From the NCBI GenBank assembly GCA_003991915.1, contig RQTK01000350.1, positions 144,227-208,226 on the forward strand: a stretch of 64,000 bases of DNA. The letters run 5' to 3'. Both the position numbers and the translations under genes were made by a program. The notes beneath the pieces are model-generated. The model was not told the DNA's origin. It did not search any database and saw only the letters and a list, made by a program, of their open reading frames with translations. Shown one piece after another: positions 16,438 through 30,252 of the stretch; the first letter of the stretch is position 1, and each line of letters starts with the position of its first letter. The DNA comes from Elysia chlorotica (lineage: Eukaryota > Mollusca > Gastropoda > Plakobranchidae).

Positions 16438-18062
16438 GGGGCCCGGTGGCCCTGGGGTAGGGCTACCGACACAAAAGGTCCGGGCTCGAATCCCAGATTG
16501 CACTCCCTACTGGTTGGGTCGGTGTCAATATAATGTGACCGGCTGAGACAGGAGTCATGGTATCCCCGCCCTGTCTCATGTGTGGCAGCACATAAAATTG
16601 TCAGACGTCAGTCTTGGAGCCCGTCTACAATATAGCATATATAGTGCTGGTGTTGGACGTTAAATCAACTCAACTCAACTCTCTCTCTCTCCCTCCTTCC
16701 CTCGCCTCTTTCCGTTTAAGTGAGTGACCGAGTTTGTTTTTACGGCCCGTCAGTGGGGTAATGGCTATATTGTGCCCATGATGTCCTAACTCAATTAATA
16801 CATTATATTAGTAGCAGCGGTGACTCCTTTATGAATCTGAGTAGTAAAAGTATACAAATTGCGCATAAAAAGGTTGATTAAAAGTAAAGGGTATATACAG
16901 AGGTTTAAAAGATTCATATGTAGGTTCATCAAATTTAAATTTTATAATCCTTCAGATGCGCATGTAATGGTTTGGAAGCAAGGTGCAGATTTCTTTCCTT
17001 GTGAAAAAGTGGATGTCAACTCAATCTGTTTGCCTCTCTCTCACTCTTCAAAACTTACCAGTGTTAGGAGACCTTGACTCCACAATAGGAATTTCATCTA
17101 CGACAATAAAAACGTCAAGGGTATTTTGGTCTAGTTTGTAAGGGGAGATGAGATGTTTGTTGAAGAATGTTTGTGCATAGTAGTGCAGCATCTTCCATCT
17201 TCCCTCATAATCTGTATGGGTGGAAAGCAAAGACAAAATAATAATGAAAACAAAACTTTGACACTAGTCAACACAATATAATCTCAGCACACAGACAGAT
17301 TGACAAGTAGGACAAAGACGGTTTGACATATAGCATAAAGACGGTTTTGATAAATAGCATAGCATAAAGATGGTTTGACAGATAGCATAAAGACGGTTTG
17401 ACAAAAAGTACACAGATAGTTTGACAAATCAAGCCAACCTATTTGATCTGACAGATGAGGTCAGTGTTATCAAGGAGTGTGCCTAGGAATCACTGGTACT
17501 GCCTTGCACAGTAAAAAAAATGGAAAAGCACGTATTCCAATAGATTAGATATCTAACTTTGATAACACATGTGTGAAAATAGTAATATTGCATCACCAGT
17601 ATTTTGTATACAATTTTTTAATCTTTTCGCCAGGGCTTTAGATTGTAACTTAGCGCATTCCTACAACTACAGTACACTGCAACAAAACAATCATACTGAA
17701 CAGACATAATAATTATTGGGTAGTTCTTTTACATAAATTTAAAAACAAATACTGATTCAAGGTAAAGTAACTCGCGAAAATTGAGCATTCTCACTAAAGT
17801 TATCAGCTGAAACTTCAAGAGCATTTCAAGTGTACGCATTGCATGCGTACCACGGTAGACAAGAAGAAAAAGAGAAAGTTTGTTGCATGACTATTTATTT
17901 GACATTTTGATGATATTTTGAATTTTAACCTATTAATTTAATGCTAAAGAACGTCAGTAGCAAAGCTCAATTGAGTCTCACCTGCTTAAAACGTTTAAAC
18001 AATTGCAATAAAAGATCATGCTTTCCTTCAAATAAAATGATTGTATTAAAAGAGAGAGAAAG

Positions 18063-18102
<40 letters not shown>

Positions 18103-21100
18103 NNNNNNNNNNNNNNNNNNNNNNNNNNNNNNNNNNNNNNNNNNNNNNNNNNNNNNNNNNNNNNNNNNNNNNNNNNNNNNNNNNNNNNNNNNNNNNNNNN
18201 NNNNNNNNNNNNNNNNNNNNNNNNNNNNNNNNNNNNNNNNNNNNNNNNNNNNNNNNNNNNNNNNNNNNNNNNNNNNNNNNNNNNNNNNNNNNNNNNNNNN
18301 NNNNNNNNNNNNNNNNNNNTTCTCATTACTGTGCATATTGGTACTGGGTATTGCGGGTTTGAAATAACCCACATCAGACACTTAAATTTGGGTTTGCAGA
18401 ATAACGTGTCATGAGCCCAAAGAATAATTATAGGTTATAAGGCAGAAGCTTTGATCTTTGTATTAAGTCTTGTTAGAAAAAATTATTCCGTCAAATTGTT
18501 GATTGATTGATACTTTCCTAGTTTTATGGCTTATACTTATCTGTGTCACTGCGATCTAATAAACCTTAATACTTATAAACTGAATTGCGTTAGTGTACAA
18601 GTTTTATTTAATATTATTTAATGTTTAAGCTGTAAAGGAATATCCCTCTTATTTTATATAAGGTCTATTAATCCCTTTGCTAAAATGACTCCTTTTGAAA
18701 AAAAATCTGATAGGAATACATGAACAAAAGGCTTTAATTTATCACCAGCAAGATAACTGGGCACAATTTCACAGAGGTGCTACGACAGCAACAAGTCACA
18801 AGGGATAGGCTAAATATCCCAGCATAGCCGGCTCAAAGCGCTTTACATAGTTAAGACAAGACAATTTATCAGCCATTCACACACATTATAAGGCAGTTTT
18901 GCACATAAAGGACATGATACATGAACAGCAAAGAAATATTATGAAAAATGAGTAAATTACACATATAAAGAAAACATTAATAAAAATTAAGAGGAAAAAT
19001 CCACTGACAAGTGCCTTGTAAATAAGTAGGTTTTTAGGCCTCTAAGTTCACAGAGGTGCTACGACAGCAACAAGTCACAAGGGATAGGCTAAACGAAAAC
19101 TAAACGAGCACACGCAGACAGCTGTGCAGGGGATGAAATCAGACATTTAAATATTATTTAGCCACCGAACGTTTCGAACCAGAAACCTCCTGATTGGGAG
19201 ACAAACATTGTAAAACTTGTGTCAGTTTTGCCCCCCTCCCCTTAGCCCCTTACCTATTGAGGCCCAAGACGAAGTGGTGGCCCTCGAGCAGAACATTGGC
19301 TTTCGACGTAAAGGGACTGTGATTTGAGTCCTATGGCGAGGCATCCCCTACTGGTTGGCTCCGTGTCAGTTTAATGTGATCAGCTGAGATAAAGCCATTG
19401 TATCCCTGTATGTTAACTTGTCACACGTTAGTCCGGTGACCCTTTACTATATAGCCTATATAGTGCTGATGTTGAATGCGAAGCAAAAACTCTTACCTAT
19501 TGATGCCCAGGTCGGAGCCTGCCAGATGTCATTGAGCTGCCAGTAGAGGGCACCCATGGTGAGACCCCTCCCATCGTCCAGGAGTCGGCTCTGGTAGCGC
19601 CGATAGTGCTCTGTCTGTGTGCGCATCGACATCGCTTGATTAATCTGGGGACCGGGAAATAAAAAGTATTTTATTTAGAACTATTCAACAGCATTAACAC
19701 AGTAAACAAGCATGTAGCACTAAAATCTAAGGCAATAAGTACAACGCTGTAGAAGCGTACAACTCGTAAGAATTATGATAATTAGAAGGCTTACCAGTCG
19801 TAAGGTTCTGTGACTTTGTACTTACAGCCCATACATTGTAAATAATTATGAAGGCTTATATTCAATAGCCATTTTGTCTCCTTCAAAAGAGATCAACACA
19901 AATCATGGAACAAGCATTACTTATTGCTGAAATAACCTATCTGGGATCATATACAACTAAGGGCAATAAACTTGATTAATTGGGGAACCAAAAATTAAAC
20001 TAACAAAATCCGCAGACACAATGTTTTGGAGCACCAATGTGATAAAAAAAAAGTTTGTAAATAACTATACCATAGTAAATTTATTTTCAACTATACATTT
20101 TGATGCTAGATACCTGAGTGAGGTATATATATTCTGCAAAGTACAGGCCCGGGTCTGATGTCTCCGGTAGTTGTAGATGAAGCATGACCTCCGCTGTCAT
20201 CTCAAGATTTCCTGTCCAGAAAAGTTAGAAGTGAGGCAAGAGTTTTGCTATTGTATCTCCATATACACTCTTAACATTTATTGTTACCACACACACAACA
20301 TTAAAGAATACTGAGAGGAAAAGGGAATCTCAAATGATCCAGTATTGTGGCCAAAGTGTTAATTTATCTTCATCAAAAAATAACAATACTTAATTGAAAA
20401 ATATTGATGCAAAGATTTAAACATACATTCAAACAAAACAAATGCAACATGTCTATACAAAACATGTTTAAACAATAAAAATTATCTCTGGCTTGAGAAT
20501 GATAGAGTTATTTTCCCAGGTATAATGATTTTTCACACAGAATTGATTCACTCCAGTTGCAGAACATATTGTCTAACAGTCCTCTGACACAGATATGACC
20601 AATCAGTGACAGCCTGCAGGAGCAACCAAAAACAAGTTTGCCAACAGTGCTTGGTAAAATAAAAAAAGAATCTAGCCTAGTTCCAATACTGACAGGTCTT
20701 AATAGAGTCCTCTAATGTAATAGAGCCTCAGAGTGGGCTATCTGGGGTTTGGTTGATCACCAACCAAACCAGTATGAACAAAAAAAATAAAATCCAACTG
20801 GCCAAGATCACAGAAACAGCACAGGACAGACAGAAATGCACAGATCCCACACGAAATATCGCCATGGAAAGCTGCAGAAGTGTCACAGACGAATAACCCC
20901 AACTGGGATGCGCAACGGCCAAAAGCTAAGTTGGTTAAGAGATGGCAACTTACCCCCGGCATGATGTTGGCGATGCTCCACCATCTTGGAATTGACGTCA
21001 AAGTCCTGTGGAGCGAAGACGGAGGCGAGACTCTCGTTGTTGCACCAGGACTGGATGCCGTACTCTGACGCCATGCGGGGAATCCTGAACACATCCGCAC

Positions 21101-21494
21101 TCCACTGGTCAGCCATGTAGTCATAGAAATGAACTGAGTTTGGAAAAAATGAAGAACATCTCTTGCAATAAGAGACTCTCGTTGTTGCACCAGGACTGGA
21201 TGCCGTACTCTGACGCCATGCGGGGAATCCTGAACACATCCGCACTCCACTGGTCAGCCATGTAGTCATAGAAATGAACTGAGTTTGGAAAAAATGAAGA
21301 ACATCTCTTGCAATAACAATTATTCTGAACGAAAATCCCTTCTAAACTTGTTTTTCTAAAACAAAACTAGAAAACCTTGATAAAGGATAAAAAGACAGAG
21401 TTACACAGCAAAAATGAAAATCCCATTCAAAAATTGAAAAGATGACAACAATTATTGCTCTATTCCCTCCACTTATTATTTGTGTATGTGTTTG

Positions 21495-21543
<49 letters not shown>

Positions 21544-21624
21544 AGAGAGAAGCGGAAAAGAGAGACAATTGGGAAAAGGGAAATATAATGAAAAGGGAAA
21601 TATAATGAAACATTGTCAAGATGA

Positions 21625-21699
<75 letters not shown>

Positions 21700-21700
21700 A

Positions 21701-21749
<49 letters not shown>

Positions 21750-24700
21750 TGGGGCAGAGAGGTGGGGAAGAATAATAACAGGTAAGAGATAAAGTTTCTA
21801 GTGCTTCATTCCCTTCATCACCACTTAGATCTAGACAGAACCAAAACAGGAGTAAACTAGATTGACTCTCTGTCTAAGAGGTGCAGCTTGCTTAAGTGGT
21901 AGAGCGCTTGGGTTCCTTTTGGGTAGTTCCTGGTTTGATCCCTACAATCTGACAAATCCTTCCTACTAGTTAGGTCAGAATTAGTAAAGTGAGACCGGCT
22001 GAGACAGAAGTCTTAGTATATATATCCACGCTGTCTTTGCATCGTGGCAAGTAAAATTGTCAAACATCAGTCTTAAGACATGTACAAGACATAGCCTGGA
22101 TGCTGACTTTGGGCATTATGAAAAAAAATAAATAAAAACGAAACAACCCCCCTTCCCCCTTCTCCCACGAACTTACTATCTCCGTAGAGCTCGCTACCAG
22201 GATCCTGTGCTACGTAACCCTCCTTAACACTCTCTGCGCCATTCGTCGGGCTGCTCGATAGGTACTCTCTGCTTGAATCCTCTCGTTCAACTGAAAGGAG
22301 AAAAACAGATATAGAATATAAATAATAAAAAAAAAAAAAAAAAAGAAAACGAGGTAGGAAGTTCAACAGAATGGAGAAAAAGAGATATACAGTATAAGTG
22401 AATGGAGAAAAAAAATACACTTTATAAGTGAACGGAGAAAAAAAGATGAGTATAAATGAAAGGATAATAGAAAGACTTTTAGATGAGAAGAGAAAAAAAT
22501 ATATAGGACAACTGAAATGATAAAAAGAGATATAAAGTGTAAACACTACTTTGATAAACACTATGGCCATTGTAGAATTCATTGTTGAGAAAATCTTCAG
22601 TTCTGTTTAAAATCTACATTAAAAGCTAAATTTTAGCTTAAAAGAATTATATTTTCACAGACGATCAGAAAACCTTTTGTACATAACAAATTCAATGCAG
22701 ATTTGATGAAAAAAATGTGCTGGTGACATTAGCACTTTGAGAACAACAAATGTATAAAACTATAAAGTCTTTCGTCAAGTTTAGGCTGGAGTCTAAGCTT
22801 TTTGTTAACTTTCAAAGAATCTAGAATCTAGAAAGAGTCTTGTTAAGCTTTATATATAAATGATTATAATTAAAAGCATTTGTTCCAAACTATAATGATA
22901 AAAAAAACAACTTTGAAGCAGGATAAGACAGAACGCATTAAACATGAGAAGAGGCCAAGATCATAAACAATTATATAAAAATGAAATAAGAAAATTAACC
23001 AATAGGACTATCCTTTCCCAAATAAAATGATGTAAAAAAACAAACAAACCCACAGTCACTTTTTATTATTTTTTACACACAACTAAAAAAACAACAACAA
23101 AAAACAACCAACCAACCAAAACAAAACAAAGCCAAAAAGAATAAATACACCTTTGGTGTTTTCCTGAACTTACCTATAGGCTTGATGGTCCTGACATAGA
23201 GCTTTAGGAAGTCTTCATAATAGCGTGTGTAATTTTCTTTGACGCCAAACCAGTCCTGCCTCAAAGCCTTCTCATTCTCATTACTACCAGCCCACACCAA
23301 AATGGAGGGATGGTGCTTCAGACGCCGCATCTGCATATCAGAATACACAAAATGAATTTGGTTGGGCGAGCTGGCTTAAGTGGTAGAGCACCTTTCTTCA
23401 ATTGAAGACATCTCCAGTTTGATCCCCATGATTAGACGAATCTGAATAAAGTCCCCATTGGTGTGGTGGGTTTCAGTGTAAATGTGACCTGCTGAGACAG
23501 AAGTCTTGTTATCCCCACTTTGATTTTGTGCGGTAGCGCATAAAAATGTCAGACATTAGGCTTTGGATCTGCCTTGTGGCTGACATTGGACAAGTCATTA
23601 AGAAACCAACCAACCAAACCAAAAAACATGGATATAAAGTAGAATCTAGAAATCGAGATCTGAGGACTAATCTACATTTACATCTCTGGTTTGAGGTCCT
23701 GGTTCTAGACCTTGGATCTAGATCTTATATCTAAAAAATAACTCACCAACTGAAACACATTATCTTTGAAGTAAGTTTATTCAGGTGCTTTACTGAGTTT
23801 ATTGACCTTCATCTGATAGCCTGGACCATTATTTGTGGGCTTTTTTTAAACAACACACAGTAGAGTTAATGCAGCACACTGAGCTCAGCACATCAGGGAG
23901 AGCTCTCAGGCAGTCACGTGAAAAGGCGTTACAAAACATGCAGTTCTGTGCATTTTAGTGTCATAATGCACATCCCAAGGGACACCCGTCACTCAGACCA
24001 GGTGTGCGCTGTTTTACTTGAGTTTAACCCTAGCGAGCGAGAAAAATTCAACAAAGTTGTGCGTGCTTTATCTCATATCTGTTAATCATCATATAACCGA
24101 ACCTCTATTAAAAATTAATGATAGTCCAACGTTTTGTCTTTATATTAGTGAAAACTGTAAGTTTCTGGGCCTATTCGCTGAGATTTTAGAACAATATATG
24201 TGTGTGGATATTTTAAGTGCAACTTATAAAGTATTATTTTTTTTTATTTATTAAATACGTTTTATTATAATGTGCAGGGTAAGTACATAACTATGTAGTT
24301 AAATATGTCTTTTAATATCTGGAAAAAAATTATGTTAATTCTTCTAATTTCAAAGTTGGTATACGTAAAGAAACATTACAATACCTAAATTGTCGACCAA
24401 ATTATTTTCCATCCTCCATTTGATCTAACTCTTTCATCTTTAAAATAATGCATTTCGAATGCTGTAGTGACAACAATAGCTTTGATGAAGACCCTCTCTA
24501 TCTGCATATTTTCAACTGTGGCGCTTTTAAACCCACAAGCTTCTTGAACAGGATGCTCATGCCTTAGATCTCTGCATAACCAGAAGACTAGATGTCAACT
24601 TCATAAATAAGTTAAGAAATATGGCAGCAACTGGAGCTTGTTCTTGAACACCCAAGACAAGATAAGGCAGATTAAAGGTTGCTTTGTGCTCAGTGAAAGC

Positions 24701-26821
24701 ACGGAGGAGGACATCATCAGTTACACTAGACAGTTAAGACAAACAGAACATGCACTGACAGACACGGGACATAATATCCCTAATTGGAAATGTAGCTTTC
24801 AGGCTAGATGTCTCGTAAATAAACACATACTATTTCCCCTGGCCTACCACAGCCGCTATTTTGTGGGTAACCACTGCCACAAGTATTTCACAACCAGAAG
24901 TTTATTTTATCCTCACACGCACAATAATCAAACAGACACCAGCATGCAAAAATAACCCATTAATTTCAGACAGAGCCTATGATATTGAAAATGAATTCAA
25001 CAGACTCAGTAATGCACTTTGCCAAGTTCATGTAGCCCTATCGTACTGCAAACCAATGACTTATGATGTCATTGATACAGTCATATGTGACAATCTACAG
25101 ACGGCATTTTCCAACAACAACAAAAACCCCAAAAAAAACCCATTCCCAAAACAGCACATTCTCAAAAACCAGTGCATTCCATTCCTGAAACATTGTCACT
25201 TTGTGTTGGGCTTGCTTGGACAATCAGGCACTGAAAACAGTCATCAAGCTATCCAAAAGCTACAGTTGAGAGACTGTGGTATTCAAAATAATGTTGAAAG
25301 ACTAAATTTTTTTTTTTTAAGTATCATCTTTTTCAAATTCTTAATTGCCCCTCATCTCAACATGAGTATACCGATTCAGAGAAGAAAAAGAATAGCCCAG
25401 AATGTCAGTGTAGATATACCTGACTCTTGAACTTTGTAAAAAGTCATTTTTTATATACATTGAAGTTGGAAGTTTATTTTTTACACTTATCTTCCTTCAC
25501 AAAAAACATTCCTGGTACAATACAATTGTTTGAAAGTATTTAAAAATGTTTGCGATAAAAAAGGCTTCCATTCAAATGTTTTTCTAGTAGCCAAAACTGT
25601 AAATTTATACTTTAGTGACTCATAACTTCAATGCAAGTGAAAGAATGACAATGAAGTTAAGTGGCAGGGTTGAAATAAATGTATAGAACAATTTCATGAA
25701 GTTTTTATGAAGCTTGATTGGCACAAACCTTCAGTATTTAACGTTAAGTTAAAGCACTTTAATGTCATTTATTTTACTTTTTTTCCTAGTCTAGACACGC
25801 ATACCTTTAGAACTATTAAACTTAAGCACACTTTTTTTTTCAAACAGGAGTTTGTTTTTGTGTTTTTCCAGTGACATTATTAATACTCATTAATGTAGAG
25901 CACTAATTATGAGGGCACTAAATTCATTAACAGCGGCACAGGTAACGGAGAGGTGAAGTGACCCCCTAGTGACCCCCATTAAGATAAGGCTATCACCACT
26001 GCACGCGCCTCGGCCTAGCTCAACTCAAATGCCGCTCTTAGAGCCCCGTGGTGACCACTCCAGGTGTTTTGATTAGCTATGCACAGATGCAGGGGGGCTG
26101 GGATTTCCAGTTTTAAAAAATAAATTTGGTTAACCAAAACCGGTCTATTCAAACACATTATTTGTTTCTTGATAAACAACCTGTTTAAATATAATCAAAT
26201 TTGCTGAGGAGCTTGCAAAACAAGCCTTGAAGAATTATGGTTTATATTTAACTAGGTCTTTGCATTCAAGGTAAAATTCCTGGCAAATTGTTATAGAATA
26301 TCCTATCTTATTTTTAAACTACTAAAGATTTAGAGTATTTTAACTCAGGTGAGGAAATATCGAGAAACCAACTTGATATGTGACTTCCTGTGCCACAGAA
26401 CTGAGGAATGCTGGGTAGGCTGGGTAGAGGGCGACACTGAACATGAAGTCCTGCCACACCAGGATTCCCAGCTCATCACAGAGGTCGTACAGGTCATCCG
26501 ACTCGTAGATCTGGGATTGACAAACGGGAACAAACCATAACATTATTTTAGAAAGAGAGAAAGGTGAATAAATAGATAGATATGTTGATAGATGGAAAAA
26601 TAAGTAGATATTGTTATATAGAGGGATAGATGAGGAGATAGATAGATAGATGGATAGATGTAGTAGTAGTTGCAGTTGAGTTGGTTTAACGTCCAACATC
26701 AGCACGATATAGACTATATTGTGGACAAGCCCCAACACTGATGTCTGACAATTTTATGGGCTGCCACACACGAGACAGAGCAAGGATACCATGACTTCTG
26801 TCTCAGCCCATCACATTAAAG

Positions 26822-26861
<40 letters not shown>

Positions 26862-29800
26862 CGGTAGATAGATAGTTTGAAGGTTTCTCTTGGGAAAAAA
26901 AGAAAGAGTTTGACAGCAGGAATTTGAAAATAGTATGAAATCGTTCAATCCTCTTGAAAGCCCCCAAAACAAAATGATTTCTTGATTTCAGTTTTTCATT
27001 TTAATAAAAAGAAAAAAATATTTTGTGTTTGTTTGTGTGCAGTTAAAAGAAAACAAAAGGATAAGCAAAAGGTAGACAGGGAGGACAAATGTGAGACAGG
27101 CTAGGAGGGTTAATTTGTGGAGGCAAGGTGGTTGATATTTGACGCAACCTGGATGAATCAGGCGTGGGTTGGGTATTTGACTTTTTACTATTTGTAGTGG
27201 ATCAAAAAGCATCAAAATTTCCACCTATGCCAGCTCATTACCTGGGACACTTAGAAACACAGAACATAAATTAATGATAAGTATAACTATCTTCTAAAAT
27301 TAGACTCCAGAGTAAAGGTACTCTAAGAGGTTAAAGCAGTTATAATACTATCTTCTGTTGAAACGAACAAGAACTAATTTTGTTTCGTTTGAAAATGAAA
27401 GGGGTCGATAAGGAGTAGTGTGTCAATGTTGAGAAGTTCTTGCCCATAACTTATAATTAGGTCTTGTGCCTGATTCACCCTGGCTGCCTCATATATAGCT
27501 GTGAAATGTTAAGATACAGAGCCAATAAGTGACATAATCACCTACAGCAACCGTCTGAGTTGAGTTGAGCATTATCTAGGCTATATCGCGGATGGTCCCA
27601 AAACTAATGTCTGACAATTTTACGTGCTGCCACACAGAATAGTGCAGGTATACTATGACTCCTCTCTCAGCCAGTCACTTTATACTGACATTGACTCAAC
27701 CAGTAGGGGACAAAATTGTATAAACTAATTTGTGAGCCATCAATGGTTTTTAAACAATGGACCTCCCCATCCTCCCCAGACGCGCATAGCGTTGATGCTG
27801 ACGTTGGCGGCAGAAGTCAGCAGGTACCTCAGACGTTCTCTCGTGACTCTTTCCTGAAAGTTGTCTGCTGGAATCCAGTTACTTCCTTTGAGAAAAATGG
27901 GTATTCCGTTTACCTTAAAGTAAAACGTCAGTCCGATAGGAGAGAGACTTTTACTCCAATAATAGTTCCATTCTGAAGAGAAAACCAAAAATATAAAAAA
28001 ATTAATATATGCTAGGAGTTGATCGAATGAGCTTCAAACCAGATACTTCCTGATTGGAAGACAATGCTCTACTCATTAAAACCCTTAGAAAAATACATTA
28101 AAAAAAAAAAATTCAATTCCCATTGTAGGTATTTTAATTTTGATTTAAAAATAAAACCAACAAATATTGGGATATTTTTGGGCCCCATGAAGTACAATTA
28201 GAGTTCTAAAGTAAAACTCTAATAAAACAAACTCGGACTCAAAGAACGTCCTACATTCACCGAACAGATAAAATCTCCGATTTTTCTTATTCTTTGTCTT
28301 TAGTAAACCATTTTTTATTGAGTTTGATTTGTACCGTAATATACACGAAGCAAACAGACCTCGCCTGATCGTGAACTTGTTCTTCACTGGCTCCTGTATC
28401 AGCTCCACAGTTCTAAAGCCTATCCTCAAGGACTTGCTGCTCGTGTCTCTAGCCGAGGTAAAAGGCCTCTCATCAGTTTCAAACATAACGTTGAGTGTGA
28501 AGAGCTTCTGGTCTCCGTAACCTCTCGGCCACCATAGAGGGACTGTAACATTCTGAGACAGAAATGTATATTAGTTTTTAAAAAAAAAACAACCACAGAA
28601 GAACAATTGCACAGCTATGTTTGGAGATCTATATAAAAAGTAAACATCACCTACCCCCCTACCACACAAAACATATTTTTTTAAACTCTGTAAGATAAAG
28701 AAATCTCCACTCAACTACTTAGAGCAACAGTAACATTCTAGGGCAGGGTAAAAAAAAATCCAGAGGGGAACTGTGCGTTCTGATGTAGAATAAAGTTTGA
28801 AGAATAAATTTTTTTTTTAATTTTTAAATTGTTTTAAGGCATAGAAAGTAAACATATAAACTAATAATCATATATCCGCCATGTAAAAATCCAATAATCA
28901 TTTAAACAGTTGAAGTCTTTTATCTATTGGCAATTAACAAAACTGTTTTCCATCAATGAAGAGAACAATCTTATCTGAGTGAGTTAGCGACAAAAACCTA
29001 CAATGGATAGAAACAAAAAATGACGTGCACATGAAAATACAGTCATTTTAGAAAAGATGAGTAATAAGACAAATCAAAACATTTTAAAACATACAATTAT
29101 ATGTTATTTAAGCTGAGCTTTTAAAAATAAAATTTAATCCCAAAAGTTGTCTTCTAATAGCAAACTAATGTTCACTGAAACTGGTTAAAAAGAAGGGAAA
29201 ACAAATCAACAAGTAACAAACAAAAAAGACATTTAAACAAAAACTTAAGATATGAACATCTCATTCTCAGCGATGGACATATCAAATACGGCTCAGACAA
29301 GCGCAACCCGTAAACATTTATTTCTTACCTCAGGAACAGTAATAACGATTGCGACTGACCCTGCAAATCTCACAGCAACAGCTTTAGAGACGGTCAAGTT
29401 CAGTTCTGGAATGCTGGCGTCTAGCTGGCCGGACACGTCATACCTCCCAATAGCTTCTATGGGGTCTAAGAAAACCTCCACACTGATTTGCCACTTGTTG
29501 TTCACTCCAAGAACAGATATAGAATAAAAATTAAAATGCTTTGACAGAGTGAAAGAAGTAAAAATAAGGTAAGTTCAAACAAGAGAAGAAGAGAGATGCT
29601 TGAAAAGATGATTGTAGCCTTGTTCAGAAGAATGAATTACATAGAACAAAAATGTTAGAGAAAGAAACTACAGCATTCTCAGCCAGTTGAATGGGACAAT
29701 GGTGGAGGAAATTATACATTAATTTTTAATGCAAGAGGAAAAACTTGAGGCCTTAGGGTTTAGTTCATTTGTTTGTTGGTTGCTTTTTTTTTTTTTTTTT

Positions 29801-30099
29801 TCTTAACGTCTATTGCAAGAAACAAGGTTCTTTAGTGCACATTGGACAGGTCCCCAAACTTAAAGTCTGAGAATTTCATAGGGACAGACCAGGGATTCCA
29901 GAACCCCTGTGCAATCACACTCCATCGAACTGGCACTGACCAAACTGGTAAGGAACAAGGCCGCCTGACTAGGTTCAAACCTGGGACCCTTATTCAGAAG
30001 CTGTCGGCTCTACTGACAAAGCTATGACTCCAAATTCATATTTTGGCATGTATCAGCATAAGTGAAAACTGTCTGCCCTCCTATTTACTCTCTCACACA

Positions 30100-30133
<34 letters not shown>

Positions 30134-30154
30134 GTCCCCTCTTTGCTCACTGTT

Positions 30155-30252
<98 letters not shown>

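Noticed and set aside
21880-23450. Possible functional tRNA genes from A-box and B-box matches
   Set aside because: The stems do not pair, and both continue into the shared SINE core and tail.
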